Assembly: GCA_965224765.1 (NCBI GenBank)
Contig: CBDDAC010000030.1
Location: 1-64,000, forward strand
DNA length: 64,000 nt
Origin: CAZDBA01 sp965224765
Lineage (GTDB): Bacteria > Planctomycetota > Planctomycetia > Pirellulales > Pirellulaceae
Direction of reading: 5' to 3'
Both the position numbers and the translations under genes were made by a program. Positions 35,496-46,100 of this stretch are shown here, piece after piece (position 1 is the stretch's first letter; each line of letters opens with the position of its first letter). The notes below the pieces were generated by a model. The model did no database searches and was not told the origin of the DNA. It saw only the letters and a program-made list of their open reading frames with translations.

Positions 35496-35607
35496 ACCTA
35501 AATCTTGTTCCAACCTCTTATCGTTAGCCTTGAGTGATTTGTCAAGCGCGAGGTTCCAACCATCCAGAAATGCACTTGGCTACCGGATTTGAGATCGCGG
35601 GGCTGTA

Positions 35608-35805
35608 CTAACTCAAAAGCCTACGTATCAACAAGAACAGCAGTCCCGAAAGAAAGAGAACCGCGATCAATCTTGCGCCCCAGATTTCGACTTTGTGATG
35701 ATATCGTGCTTCCCCGTTTGGGAGTCGATTCGATGACCCGCTTTTTCGCCATGTTACCTCGTCGCCAAAATGCCTGGCCTGTCTGAATTCTAACCTGAAC
35801 GTCAA
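35608..35805 (-). CDS. Possible small single-span membrane protein
   Basis: A 65-codon frame ending in IWGARLIAVLFLSGLLFLLI followed by RRLLS, a clear membrane helix. It starts 10 bases before the end of the TfoX-like gene on the same strand. An overlapping frame (MAKKRVIESTPKRGS) is also protein-like, so the gene may be frameshifted or misread. Function unknown. Confidence 0.4.
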   Translation of the reverse strand: MTFRLEFRQARHFGDEVTWRKSGSSNRLPNGEARYHHKVEIWGARLIAVLFLSGLLFLLIRRLLS

Positions 35806-35814
35806 ATAGCCGAT

Positions 35815-36126
35815 TCACCGAAAACGTCCCGACGCCCGCAACTCCGCCGTGAACGCTTTGAAGTCGTCTTTGACCTTCTCAGGGACTTGTCGCCAATCCA
35901 AATCGTGAATTGCACCATAAATGGCATATAGGTACGCCGCGTTACAGCACTTGGCACTAGTTCCGGCTTGTACACGGCCGATCAACATTCGAACGAATGT
36001 TTCTTTTGCGCCAAGTTCTATGACGTCCTGCGCAAGGTGAATTCCAGCGGCGTTGAGGTCCTTTTCGCACGCTGGCCCCAGATTTCTCATTTCAGAAATC
36101 TTGTGAACATCTTTCCGTTTTCCCAT
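35815..36126 (-). CDS. TfoX C-terminal-domain protein
   Basis: 103 residues from ATG 36126; a TTG at 36141 is also possible. The sequence ISEMRNLGPACEKDLNAAGI is the start of a TfoX/Sxy C-terminal domain (a helix-hairpin-helix-like fold). It continues ELGAKETFVRMLIGR and NAAYLYAIYGAIHDLDWRQV, characteristic of the family. TfoX/Sxy proteins regulate competence in Gammaproteobacteria, but stand-alone C-terminal domains are widespread and of unknown role. No competence gene is nearby. Confidence 0.82.
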   Translation of the reverse strand: MGKRKDVHKISEMRNLGPACEKDLNAAGIHLAQDVIELGAKETFVRMLIGRVQAGTSAKCCNAAYLYAIYGAIHDLDWRQVPEKVKDDFKAFTAELRASGRFR

Positions 36127-36284
36127 CTCCAGACATTCCAATCATAAATGGCTTGGCTCCACTTCTTTTGGTTGACAACACGAGAATCGCAAACGAATCG
36201 CGACTTGAACTGACTCAAGAAGGCGCAAACAGCTTTGTGATGGTTCTTCATCGCTCGAATGCGTGTCAAACCATTGACGGCAAA

Positions 36285-36653
36285 TTAGTCGCGTACTTTT
36301 TTGACTTGTATGAACAGCCATCCGGAGACCCAGTATTGCTCCCCAAATGGCTTGGACCAGCGGCACTCGGCAACAATGTTGCTTGAGGCTTGCGAAATCC
36401 GATGCAGCTTGAGCGTTGCGGTCGTCTTCGGCTCAATCTCCTGACAACACAAAATACAGACCCCCTTGGCCGAGATATTGCGAGTAAAAGCGGGCAAGGT
36501 CTCGCCGCTATCGAACAGGACTTCGGCGGGTATAATCAATTTCTCGCGATGAACCGATCGCAGTTCACGTTCAAAACGTTTGTCTTCAACGCTAATCTGA
36601 TTGATTAACGTTTCGACTTGTTGGCTCACGAACCCAGTTGAGCTGCGCAACAT
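36285..36653 (-). CDS. PilZ-domain protein
   Basis: 122 residues from the ATG at 36653 (TTG 36665 also open). After a 25-residue helical start comes ELRSVHREKLIIPAEVLF, then the strand pattern TRNISAKGVCILCC and the closing CRWSKPFGEQYWVSGWLFI. The fold is that of PilZ, which binds cyclic di-GMP. The usual RxxxR and D/NxSxxG motifs are only partly visible (R near HREKL, N-I-S-A-K-G), so nucleotide binding is likely but not certain. Stand-alone gene. Confidence 0.72.
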   Translation of the reverse strand: MLRSSTGFVSQQVETLINQISVEDKRFERELRSVHREKLIIPAEVLFDSGETLPAFTRNISAKGVCILCCQEIEPKTTATLKLHRISQASSNIVAECRWSKPFGEQYWVSGWLFIQVKKVRD

Positions 36654-36790
36654 GATTTGCACCAATAATTAGAATTAACAGGTAGGGCGCGTCCCAGAAT
36701 TAACTTGGCCACGTGTAGAAACTCTACTTCTGAAACTCGCGGGATGCCGCGAAAAAATTCCTGATCACCCTAAATTTTTTGCCTACAGCC

Positions 36791-37126
36791 ATGAGACTTT
36801 TTGCGGGAACCGAATTCGACGTCCCTCCCACTTGTGAACGGTGCGGTGAATTGGATGAAAACTGCCAATGCCCACCGCCTGTTGCGCCTGCGATCGCGCC
36901 TGAAAAACAAACGCTTCGAATCCATGTGGAAAAGCGAAAAAAAGGCAAGCTCGTCACGGTCATCCAAGGCCTCGCAGAATTCAACGATCATGCCGACCTC
37001 CTCACCCAACTCAAGAATTACTGCGGGGCAGGGGGAACCATCAAGGCGGCCGCAATTGAGATCCAGGGAGATCGCGCCGAACGTGTCAGACGAAAGCTTC
37101 GCGAACTAAAATACAAGGTTCGATAG
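36791..37126 (+). CDS. SUI1/eIF1-like translation factor (YciH family)
   Basis: 111 residues. A zinc-ribbon-like pair CERCGELDENCQCP lies near the start. Then comes a SUI1 core: IHVEKRKKGKLVTVIQGLAE, LLTQLKNYCGAGGTIKAAAI and IEIQGDRAERVRRKLRELKY. Bacterial YciH/SUI1 proteins affect start-site fidelity and are common in Planctomycetes. ATG 36791 chosen over TTG 36779. It converges on lnt with a 9-base gap. Confidence 0.88.
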   Translation: MRLFAGTEFDVPPTCERCGELDENCQCPPPVAPAIAPEKQTLRIHVEKRKKGKLVTVIQGLAEFNDHADLLTQLKNYCGAGGTIKAAAIEIQGDRAERVRRKLRELKYKVR

Positions 37127-37135
37127 CTTCTTAAA

Positions 37136-38830
37136 TCATGATTTCCGGCCGTTCCGCCTTTCGATCCAACCTGCAACCAAGGCCAACAGGCAGATCATTC
37201 CGCATCCCCAGGGAACCCAGTCGCCGAATTGACGGTACATACTGTATTGTTGGGATTCACGCGTTGCATTCACATACAAGATTCCAACATCACGTCTCGG
37301 TCCCACATTCTTGAGTCGTCCGGCCGAATCGATGACCGCCGAGAATCCCGTGTTTGCACATACCAACATTGGCTTTCTCATTTCTACGGAGCGAAATACG
37401 TTGCAAGCCAAATGATGATCCAAACAAGCCGTTCCAAAGAACCAACCATCGTTGGTCAAATTCAACAGGATATCCGGTTCCTGGTTCTGCTCAGCCAATT
37501 CGTTTACATGCCGGCGAATCAGATGGGGCACGGTGCTTTCAAAGCAAATATTAGGCGAAAAATTTAAACCGCCAACGGGAAAGCAAACGGGCTCTTTCCC
37601 CCGCCCAATGCCTCGACCGATCGGAGTCCAATGATTCAGAATGGGAAACCAATTGGCAAATGGAACGTACTCCCCCATGATGACCAAGTGCTCCTTGCAG
37701 TACAGCCGGGAAACCTCTCCGCTTTTTTCGATCAAGACCACAGAATTGAATCTTTCATCGGTCACCGAATTCAAACTTCCCACTCCTGTCAACATCGCAA
37801 TCGGCCCCAAGCCGGGCGGCGGATGCACCCCACCAAAAGTAACTTGACCGGTTGAGCCTTCCCAAAAGAATGTAAAATTCTCTCGATTCACTTCGATCGC
37901 CTCGCGAGCCGTTCCTGTCAGCGACTCCTCATTTGGATCGGGGATCTCGTAACTTCCAAGAAAAATTGTCTCTGGCCAAATGATAAGGTCCAGGTCAGGC
38001 GCTTCGACTCGGGCTCGCCACGTCAAATCGCGATACTGAGTCACGTGACGCTCGATCAATTCATCACCCTCCGCGATCGTCGCAGGGAATTCAGTATCGA
38101 TCGAACCCTGGATCAACGCCAAACGCACTACTGGCGATTCTAGATCCATTCGATCCACGCCAAGTTTCCAGAACCCATAGCCGACGATCCCGCCGACGAC
38201 TGCGATAGCAATGACTGCAGGACCCATGCTTCGAGATATGCCATCACGATTCATCCAAATCTTGGTAACGCAAATCGAAAACAAGGCCATCAAAAAGCTG
38301 ACGGTGTACATTCCGAACAAATCAGCAGTCTGTATCAGCAAAGGAAACTTGAATTGAGTATGGCCAAGCAAAATCGTGCCGAAGGGCACGACATAGTTGG
38401 AACGCAGGTATTCGATCCCGGTCCAAACAATCGGCACTACGATGAGTGTCGGACAGGAAAACTGCCGGGAAAGAATTCGGCTTGCCCCGACGAACAATGG
38501 CAGAAAGAGTGACAAGTAGAGTGAGAAGACAACCCAGCCCAACCAAAGAGCCGGATGCGGAATCGGCACAAAGTAGATCGTGGCCAACCAATAAACAAAT
38601 CCCGCCAACCAAATCCAAAGGTAGGGACGCGAGCAGGTAAATCGCTCTTTCTCAACGAGCCAACACCAGGGCGTGATGGCAAACCAAGCCAAAGGCCAGA
38701 TCGCAACAGGGGCAAAGGACAGCCAAAGGAGAACAGCACCCAGCATTGCGGCCAAAAACGGTCTAGATATCCATGGCGGTACGGCCTTATCAACAGGCTG
38801 GCCTTCTGACGTTTGCTTCTTTCGTTTCAT
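37136..38830 (-). CDS. lnt: Apolipoprotein N-acyltransferase
   Basis: 564 residues. Six or more N-terminal membrane helices (AAMLGAVLLWLSFAPVAIW...) precede a periplasmic carbon-nitrogen hydrolase domain. The triad is visible: Glu in IIWPETIF, Lys in YCKEHLVIMGEYVPF and Cys in NICFESTVPH. A last helix (GCGMICLLALVAGWI) closes the protein. Lnt adds the third acyl chain to lipoproteins, fitting the several lipoproteins in this window. I chose ATG 38830 (MKRKKQTSEG); the frame is open 18 codons further. Confidence 0.92.
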   Translation of the reverse strand: MKRKKQTSEGQPVDKAVPPWISRPFLAAMLGAVLLWLSFAPVAIWPLAWFAITPWCWLVEKERFTCSRPYLWIWLAGFVYWLATIYFVPIPHPALWLGWVVFSLYLSLFLPLFVGASRILSRQFSCPTLIVVPIVWTGIEYLRSNYVVPFGTILLGHTQFKFPLLIQTADLFGMYTVSFLMALFSICVTKIWMNRDGISRSMGPAVIAIAVVGGIVGYGFWKLGVDRMDLESPVVRLALIQGSIDTEFPATIAEGDELIERHVTQYRDLTWRARVEAPDLDLIIWPETIFLGSYEIPDPNEESLTGTAREAIEVNRENFTFFWEGSTGQVTFGGVHPPPGLGPIAMLTGVGSLNSVTDERFNSVVLIEKSGEVSRLYCKEHLVIMGEYVPFANWFPILNHWTPIGRGIGRGKEPVCFPVGGLNFSPNICFESTVPHLIRRHVNELAEQNQEPDILLNLTNDGWFFGTACLDHHLACNVFRSVEMRKPMLVCANTGFSAVIDSAGRLKNVGPRRDVGILYVNATRESQQYSMYRQFGDWVPWGCGMICLLALVAGWIERRNGRKS

Positions 38831-38996
38831 GGCATCAAATCTTAGCCAAATCGAAAACAAACTGCCTAGTGCAAGTTGCACCAACTTGGAATGTTTCCAC
38901 GCTTTGTTAGCGGGATGACGGCGACAAAGATGCCGCAGCAGTCAAATGAAGCAATCACCAAAGCAAATTTCCTCTCAGCGAAAGATCCTGACGCAG

Positions 38997-39470
38997 TTAG
39001 TCCGAGTCCGCTGATTCCACCACAACCAGCTTGTGATTTTTGACATCATACTGATACTCTTTTCCACCAGAGAGCACAGGAAGCTTCAAGTTCCGATTCG
39101 GCTTGATCACTTTTTCCATGAACTCTTCGTGGCTTTTTGGGTAACGTCCATGAATGGCGTTGAAGTGGCTAAGATGGTAATCGATTCCCATCCCTGCAAT
39201 TTCCTGGCTGATGGCATCATACTGACTTAACGCGCCAAGAGGATTAAGGGGATTCGTAGGTTGGATTTCGGAATCGCTTTTCTGCCGTTTAGCTGACTCA
39301 TCATACTCTCCGATATCCGTAGTTTTTCGATTGAAAATTCCGGTTTCGGTTGCTTTCTTGGCACCGTCCTTTTTTGACGAATACGAACCATCCGGCTCTT
39401 TGCAACCAACCAAGAAAATGATCGAGATAACACTCAAACACATGCAGAAATCAATCAATTTAGGTTTCAT
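38997..39470 (-). CDS. Hypothetical lipoprotein
   Basis: 157 residues with a lipoprotein signal (CLSVISIIFLVGC, Cys at ~23). A low-complexity polar stretch follows (SSKKDGAKKATETG). The C-terminal ~80 residues (DYHLSHFNAIHGRYPKSHEE, FMEKVIKPNRNLKLPVLSGG) resemble the short pilin-like/DUF1559-adjacent tail seen in planctomycete secreted proteins, where KxYQYD precedes a short beta hairpin. Function not known. ATG start. Confidence 0.7.
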   Translation of the reverse strand: MKPKLIDFCMCLSVISIIFLVGCKEPDGSYSSKKDGAKKATETGIFNRKTTDIGEYDESAKRQKSDSEIQPTNPLNPLGALSQYDAISQEIAGMGIDYHLSHFNAIHGRYPKSHEEFMEKVIKPNRNLKLPVLSGGKEYQYDVKNHKLVVVESADSD

Positions 39471-39688
39471 TTTTGCCCTGCTCTATAATTATTGATCTCT
39501 AAATCATATTCGGATTCACTCCGGTTCGCTACGATCCAATTCAATTTTCGGCAACAATGTATCTGGGCCGTTCGATTGTTTAAGATCCACGAATTGGCAG
39601 CCACGCCGTTTGGCACGAAACACACACGATCGAAGAAAAACCTTCGTCCAATCTCGAAGGAAATCGACTCAAAAAAACCGGGCCCCCT

Positions 39689-40078
39689 ATGAATGCAGAA
39701 GTTACGGACCAGTTGGTCAAAACGGCGATCGCCGCAAGAACCCAATCCTATTCACCCTATTCCAGTTTCGCGGTTGGAGCAGCTCTTCTGTGCGCTGATG
39801 GAACCGTGTTTTCTGGTTGCAACGTGGAAAATGCATCTTTTGGATTGGCCATTTGCGCGGAACGCACAGCGATCTGCAAAGCAATCTCAGAGGGCAACAA
39901 AGACTTTGTCGCAATTGCCATTGCCGCAGCCCCATTAGCGTCGCCTTGCGGAGCCTGCCGCCAATTCATCGTCGAATTTGGAAAAGACATCGAAGTCATT
40001 TGCGTCAATGCGAACGATGTCAATGAAATTCACAATTGGAAAATCAGTGAACTCATCCCCAACCGTTTTTCATTCTGA
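39689..40078 (+). CDS. cdd: Cytidine deaminase
   Basis: 129 residues, the normal size of the homotetrameric enzyme. It has YSPYSSFAVGAALL, GCNVENASFGLAICAERTA (Zn ligand Cys and catalytic Glu in CAE) and SPCGACRQFI (two further Zn Cys). It converts cytidine and deoxycytidine to uridine forms for salvage. It faces the nucleoside transporter gene on the other strand with 8 bases between, which suggests a shared salvage role. GTG is not needed; ATG 39689. Confidence 0.94.
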   Translation: MNAEVTDQLVKTAIAARTQSYSPYSSFAVGAALLCADGTVFSGCNVENASFGLAICAERTAICKAISEGNKDFVAIAIAAAPLASPCGACRQFIVEFGKDIEVICVNANDVNEIHNWKISELIPNRFSF

Positions 40079-40086
40079 CTCAAAAA

Positions 40087-41496
40087 TTATGTCAGGACTC
40101 CGAACATGATGCCAGCCACACATGCCGTCATACAGCATGCCAGCATACCTCCCAACATCGCCCGCAATCCGAGTTGAGCCAAATCGGATTTTCTAGTCGG
40201 AGCAAGAGGACCGATCCCACCTAGCTGAATTCCAATCGCCCCAAAGTTTGAGAATCCGCAAAGTGCATAAGTCAAAATAACTCGCGTTCGCTCCGAAATC
40301 TCAACGACGTTCCCATCCCCACCAAGGACCCTTCCGTTGACATAATTTCCTAAATCGGCGTACGCGATAAACTCGTTGACAACCATCTTAGTCCCGAGCA
40401 TCTGGCCCGACGGATTACAATCTTTGAATTCGATTCCCATCATCCAGGCGAAGGGCCAAAACAAATAACCCAAAAGCCCTTTCAACGACCAGTTCAAATC
40501 AACGTTACTGCTGGACTCATCGGATCCACTGAGGAACAGGTATTGAGCCAATTCGCCCACCCCAAACAGCATCGCATCCATCAAGGCGATTAGAGCCAGA
40601 AAACCAATCAGCATCGCGGCGATGTTGAATGCCAACTTCATGCCTTCACTGGCACCATTGGCTGCTGCTTCAATCACGTTGGTCGACTGCCGTTCAAACT
40701 GAGTCTTGACCGTCCCCAAAGTTTCTGAGTCTTCCGTCTCTGGCTGTAGAACCTTGGCAACAATCAATGCAGCCGGTGCCGAAATAATTGACGCCGTCAC
40801 CAAATGCCCCGCTGACACGCCAAATTCAACAAACACCGCCATCAGTCCACCGGTGATCGTGGCAAATCCCCCGACCATCATTGCGTTCAATTCGCTGCGA
40901 GTCATCCCAGCGATGTAGGGTTTGACCACCAAGGGTGCTTCGGTGTGTCCAACGAACACATTCGCCGCTGCAGCAAGACTTTCGCTTCCCGATGTCCCTA
41001 GTACTTTCTGCATCACGTTGGCCATCGCGCGTACAATCGGTTCCATGATCCCAATGTGATAAAGCACCGACATCAGTGCAGCAAAAAACACGACCGTTGG
41101 TAGCACTCCAAAGGTAAACGTCTTCAATAAATAGAGCGGATTCGTGGCAGAGTGCTGAGCATCGTCGCCTAGGGGAGAATTGGCAAAGGCCCCAAAAACG
41201 AATGTGCCACCTTTGTCGGCACAGGCCTTGATCAATCCGAAAAACTCGTCAAACGCAAAAAACAGAATGCCGTCTTCGAATCGGCCTCCCATCGTCCAGC
41301 TCTGTGAGTTAAAGAAAATTGCGCCCAAAATAATTTGCAGCAACAATCCCATTAGGACCAATCGCCAGTTGACCTTTGATTTATGGGAACTCATCAACCA
41401 CGCCAGACCCAACATGGAGATCAAGCCCACAAAACTGATGAGGTTCAAAATCGAAACGTTCTCAAACATATTCTGGATTCCAATTTGGGCTGACAT
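40087..41496 (-). CDS. nupC: Concentrative nucleoside transporter (NupC/CNT family)
   Basis: 469 residues, about 9-10 membrane helices. Family signatures: FGVLPTVVFFAALMSVLYHIG, GSESLAAAANVFVGHTEAPL (substrate-binding region), MTRSELNAMMVGGFATITGG, and GTKMVVNEFIAY plus YALCGFSNFGAIGIQLGG. Sodium- or proton-coupled uptake of nucleosides is expected. The neighbour is cdd, so imported cytidine could be deaminated directly. Start ATG 41496; a second Met at residue 10. Confidence 0.93.
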   Translation of the reverse strand: MSAQIGIQNMFENVSILNLISFVGLISMLGLAWLMSSHKSKVNWRLVLMGLLLQIILGAIFFNSQSWTMGGRFEDGILFFAFDEFFGLIKACADKGGTFVFGAFANSPLGDDAQHSATNPLYLLKTFTFGVLPTVVFFAALMSVLYHIGIMEPIVRAMANVMQKVLGTSGSESLAAAANVFVGHTEAPLVVKPYIAGMTRSELNAMMVGGFATITGGLMAVFVEFGVSAGHLVTASIISAPAALIVAKVLQPETEDSETLGTVKTQFERQSTNVIEAAANGASEGMKLAFNIAAMLIGFLALIALMDAMLFGVGELAQYLFLSGSDESSSNVDLNWSLKGLLGYLFWPFAWMMGIEFKDCNPSGQMLGTKMVVNEFIAYADLGNYVNGRVLGGDGNVVEISERTRVILTYALCGFSNFGAIGIQLGGIGPLAPTRKSDLAQLGLRAMLGGMLACCMTACVAGIMFGVLT

Positions 41497-41599
41497 TCAA
41501 ACCGTCAACGGCGTCAATATGCTAAAAGAAACAAATTCAAATAGCGAGTAGTTGGCTTTTAAACGCGAACCAAACCGTCGAGAATGTGTCAAATTGCCA

Positions 41600-41965
41600 A
41601 TGAGAATTAATCGACTTAACCCCCAACCCATCGCCCGATTTCCCTTCTTGAATGCCGGTCGGCGTGCCAACGATTTCTTTGTCGACCAACTTCCGGTCTA
41701 TCTAGCCCACGTTGAGGGCATTCCGGAATCGGTTGAAGCAATCATCGCTACGGCAGACCTTCAAGGCCTTGAGGCCACGCCCCAAAAGCCCGGACAACCG
41801 ACAGAACATCCAAATCGCTACTCGATAGATGTGGATTCGTCGGTTTCATTGCCTTCAAATGGAGAATACTTCAAGAGTCGGACCCTTTTGTGGCCGATTG
41901 AGTATTCGACTCTTCTCCAGCTGATTCTTCTCACCAGCGAAACGCAAACGGTTGCGGCAAAATGA
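41600..41965 (+). pseudogene. Truncated protein fragment, possibly metallophosphoesterase N-terminus
   Basis: From ATG 41600: FPFLNAGRRANDFFVDQLPV and IIATADLQGLEATP look like the start of a conserved enzyme. The phrase IIATADLQG is the first-strand D-x-Q/H metal motif style of calcineurin-like phosphoesterases. After about 41815 the frame runs through the 3' end of the glycosyltransferase gene on the other strand and is no longer protein-like. I read it as a decayed or truncated gene. The family call is tentative. Confidence 0.4.
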
Positions 41966-43104
41966 ATCAACTGGGTCAATGGCACAGCCAAGAGGTAATA
42001 AAAAATCTCTTTTCTATGTGGACGGTATTGCTGGCTGCGGTTTAACAAAGGCTGATGAGCTTCCACAATTGCCCGCATCGTAAACACTGCGGCAAGTTCA
42101 AACAGGAACACGGCGATCATTGTAGTCGTTGCCGCATAGATCGCTCCCAAAACCCAGCAAACAACCGCCAGTATGATGCCAAACATCGGCAAGCCTGTCG
42201 TAAGCCCATGAAGCCAAACCAATGCCCAACGTGGATGATGCAAACGAACGGTCAACAGCTGTCGTTGAATCCAACGAAAGCCACCTCCGACCGTAGTCGA
42301 TTCGTCGTTGACAACAATCAGCTCTGCAGGTCTAGCGACTTGATAGCCCTCTCGGTGAAGAATTCGCGTGAGCATCGTGTCTTCGCAAAAACCTTGGCTC
42401 CAATGCTCCAACAGATTCGCTTTGTCGATAACCTCTCGCCGAAGAGCCAACGATCCGCCCCATGGAATCTCGTAGAGATACATTTGCACCACGGCAGCAG
42501 CATTCCACACGCCTCGAATTGCAGAACCAATTTGATTCTGTTCGGGAATACGAAACCACCGATTCCCCGTCGAAACACCCACCTCTTGATTGACCAACGG
42601 CGACACCAAAGTTGTCAACCAAGCTGGAGTTACAATTGCATCTGCATCAATCAAAGCAACCACTTCTCGATCATCGTCCATTGCATTGATCGCGGTAATG
42701 ATCGCAGAGCACTTAAGACTGCAAAACTCACCCCGCTCTTCAATCAAGTGAGTCACAATGGGTAGCTGAGAATTTGCTTGAAAATCACGAACAACATTCA
42801 GAGCCGGATCAGATAAGTCATCCACAACCACGTGCAGTTGGAAGTCGGGAAAATCTTGACTCTCAATCGACTTTAAACAGGTCAACAACGAAGGATCTAC
42901 ACCCCTCAAACACAGCACCACCGCCGTTTTCGGAGAGTACGATTCAGCGGTTGAGTCAGTCTGAAGCCAATGCCGGGTGCGCGATTCAAACAGTGCAACG
43001 TACACTCTTTGAAAAATCGCCACGACGGTGACGGCAATGCTGAAAATAATTGCGAGCCAAATCAAGACACACGGGTCCAAAATACTAGAAAATGAGCTGC
43101 ACAA
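41818..43104 (-). CDS. Family 2 glycosyltransferase, membrane-anchored
   Basis: 428 residues. An N-terminal helix (VLIWLAIIFSIAVTVVAIFQ) is followed by a GT-A domain with VVLCLRGVDPSLLTCLKSIE, the DxD motif in VALIDADAIV, WGGSLALRREV, the acidic base in GFCEDTML, and FRWIQRQLLTVRL (a QxxRW variant). C-terminal helices (GIILAVVCWVLGAIYAATTT) anchor it. The layout is that of processive or ceramide/hopanoid-type GT2 enzymes. The acceptor is not known. Gene stands alone. Confidence 0.85.
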   Translation of the reverse strand: MCSSFSSILDPCVLIWLAIIFSIAVTVVAIFQRVYVALFESRTRHWLQTDSTAESYSPKTAVVLCLRGVDPSLLTCLKSIESQDFPDFQLHVVVDDLSDPALNVVRDFQANSQLPIVTHLIEERGEFCSLKCSAIITAINAMDDDREVVALIDADAIVTPAWLTTLVSPLVNQEVGVSTGNRWFRIPEQNQIGSAIRGVWNAAAVVQMYLYEIPWGGSLALRREVIDKANLLEHWSQGFCEDTMLTRILHREGYQVARPAELIVVNDESTTVGGGFRWIQRQLLTVRLHHPRWALVWLHGLTTGLPMFGIILAVVCWVLGAIYAATTTMIAVFLFELAAVFTMRAIVEAHQPLLNRSQQYRPHRKEIFYYLLAVPLTQLIHFAATVCVSLVRRISWRRVEYSIGHKRVRLLKYSPFEGNETDESTSIE

Positions 43105-43190
43105 GTCTTACACGAATCGAATTCGTCGACAATCCGAATTGCGATGGATTCTGAACAAACCTCGACGAAGAGTCATCGCCAACGCCGCGT

Positions 43191-46100
43191 CTACACATAA
43201 AGCTCTTCGAAACACGACTCCAAGACTTCTAGTAGGCGACTCCCATCCGCTTGATTGAACGGCATGGGCGGACGAATCTTGAGCACGTTGTGCAACGGAC
43301 CATCCGTGCCAATAAGGATGCCACGATCTCTCATCCGGTTGCTAATAAAACTCGCTTCCCGATCCGCGGGCTCCAGGGTTACTCGATCCCGCACCAGCTC
43401 CATTCCTAAAAACAAACCACTACCGCGAACATCGGCGATAATCTCAAATTGACTCTGAAGGCTCCGCATTCCCGACAACAACTGGCGACCAACCTCCAAA
43501 GCATGCTGCTGCAACCCTTCCGTTTGCACGACATCCAATACGGCTTGCCCCACAGCACAAGACACATTGTTTCCGCCAAAGGTACTAAAGAACTCCATGC
43601 CGTTGTTGAATTGATCAGCAATCTCTGGAGTCGTCACCAGTGCAGCCAGCGGATGTCCATTTCCAATTGGCTTGCCCAGCACCACGATGTCAGGAACCAC
43701 TCCCTGCATTTCAAATCCGTAAAACGCTTCGCCCAAGCGGCCATACCCCGTCTGGACATCGTCGGCAACGCAGATCCCACCGTGTTCGCGAATCGTTCGA
43801 TATACAGATTCAAGATAGCCGCTGGGAAATATTATCTGGCCACCAACACTTGGGCAGGATTCGGCGATAAAACCGCTCAACCCGCGCCCCGATTTCTTGA
43901 TCTCCTCACAGATCTGACCAAGTTTTTCCGCGTACTTTTTTCCGGCAGTCTGCGGATCTCGGAACTCTCCACGAAAAACATCCGCGATAGGCGCGGTATG
44001 CACCCAGCTTGGACCACCAGCACCTCCAGGTCCGTCGTGCTTGTAAGGGCTGATATCAATCAACCCGCTTGTGTGCCCATGATAGGCTCCCTCCAGAACA
44101 ATCAAATCTTTTGCACCCGTTACGCATCGCATCATTCGCATCGCAAGCTCATTAGCCTCGCTCGCTGAATTCAAGATGTAACAAACGCTTAGCGGATCCG
44201 GCATGGTTGCCGCCAGAAACTCGGCAAACTGCAAAATATTTCCATGAAGATATCGGGTGTTCGTGTTCACCAAATTCATCTGCCGATGAGCGGCTTCGAT
44301 TACCGCCGGATGACAGTGCCCGACATGAGGAACATTATTGTAAGCATCGAGAAACTTACGACCATCCTGATCAAAAACGTATTGGGCTTTGCCTCGTACA
44401 ACGTTCACCGGATTCCAATAACCGAGGCTCAAATTGGCGCCCAGCTGTTTCTTGCGACTCTGTACTAACTCCGTCACCGACTTTGCCTGATAGGTCGTCA
44501 ACTCGTAGGGCAATCCAAGAATCAAGTTCGGGTTGGGACAAAGCTGCATCCAGGCATCAAGTTCAGAGGCCTTGCCGACACCGGGAAAATCATTCTCGAA
44601 ATCGAGCAAGTCCAACATGACCTGGAAATGCAGATGTGGGGACCATCCACCATTGACCGTCGAAGACCCAAGTTCGGCGATCACGTCTCCCTGATTTACC
44701 GCGGAGCCAATTGATAAATGCTGTGTGGAAGCCCAATCAAGATGACCATACAGCGTGTAAAATCCTTCACCTTCATCGGTCTCATGCCAAAGAATTAGCA
44801 GCGTCCCATAGTCCAACTCTTTATCAATTTCATGCAATACGACAATCTTTCCATCTTGTGGCGCGACAACCCTCGTCCCGGCGTCAGCAAACAGGTCAAC
44901 TCCCAGGTGAATCGTACGTCGCTCTCCAACACTGGAAAATTGCTCTGAAGCATAAACCAAGCGAGGTTCGCAATAGCGTCCTACACCCATTTTTCCGCCC
45001 GCGAGTAACTCGGTAATTTTCCTGTCGGCTGCCTGCAGATCCAGCTCCAACACATTGTCTTGAAGGGGACTTTCGACGCTCCAGTCAATCAACACCATTT
45101 CTTCAATGATCGGCTTGGGTTGCAGCACGAACTCGAACTGGTGAGTATTTTCCTTCAACCACGAGGTCACCGCGTCGTGCGAATCACAGGCCGGGAAACC
45201 ACAGGCGACTCGAAACTTTGCGCTTGCCACTCCAAAAGGAATTTCAACAAGTGTCGGCAGTGTCAATTCAATCGGTTGTTGGCTAATCCTGAGATACTCG
45301 TCATCAGGACAAACTTTCGTTTGTTTGGCCGCCATGCAAACACTGACACACAAACGAAGACACACGAGTCCAAAAAGTGAATCCAATTCGAGGCAACTTA
45401 GAGGACGTACACTGTGGTAGCCTTTTACCATTTCAACGGCGTCCGCTAACGGATCGATCGATTCCAAAACAGCATAGGCAATGGCGATTGCCAGTTCCCC
45501 AATCGTCCATGAAAAAGTTGCGTCCCCAACGTCAATAATACCACTTAGGGAATCCAGAAAGACGTTTTCCGGCGAACATTCTACGATGACATTTCCATCA
45601 TTGACGTCATTGTGAATAACGCTTTTGGCAAGTTGCGAGAGAAGCGGACTGGTATGTCGCTGGAACCGCTCCATCAAGACGTCAACCCGACTCAACACCT
45701 CGGCATTCTCCACCAAGGATCGATGTTCGGTGACAACGGCAACTCCCTTTTCAAGGCACCAGTCAAAATCGAAGTGCAGGGCAGGGTGGTCAAAGCCTTC
45801 GAGCGATTCACCAATACTTGCGACCTGTCGCCCCAACAACCGCAGCAGTTCCGGCGATTTGTATTTGACGGAACTCAGAGTCCGACCTTCTAGATACGAA
45901 ACCATTCGGACCCAATAGGACTGACCCTTGTGCTCAATCCTGGCGATGCCGTCGCCCTCAACCGTTGGTTTGATCTTGGGACAAATCCCCAGACCATCCA
46001 GCCGATCCAAGATTTCTGATTGAGCCTGCAAAAGTTCTTTGTCTTCGAGGCCATTGAAGACCTTCAGAACGTAACAACCTTGCTCTGACTCGACCCGAAA

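Noticed and set aside
42055..42765. 236-codon frame opposite the glycosyltransferase gene
   Set aside because: Shadow of the GT2 gene; no family-like sequence.
43449..44168. 239-codon frame opposite the aminotransferase domain
   Set aside because: Shadow of the conserved PLP enzyme on the other strand.
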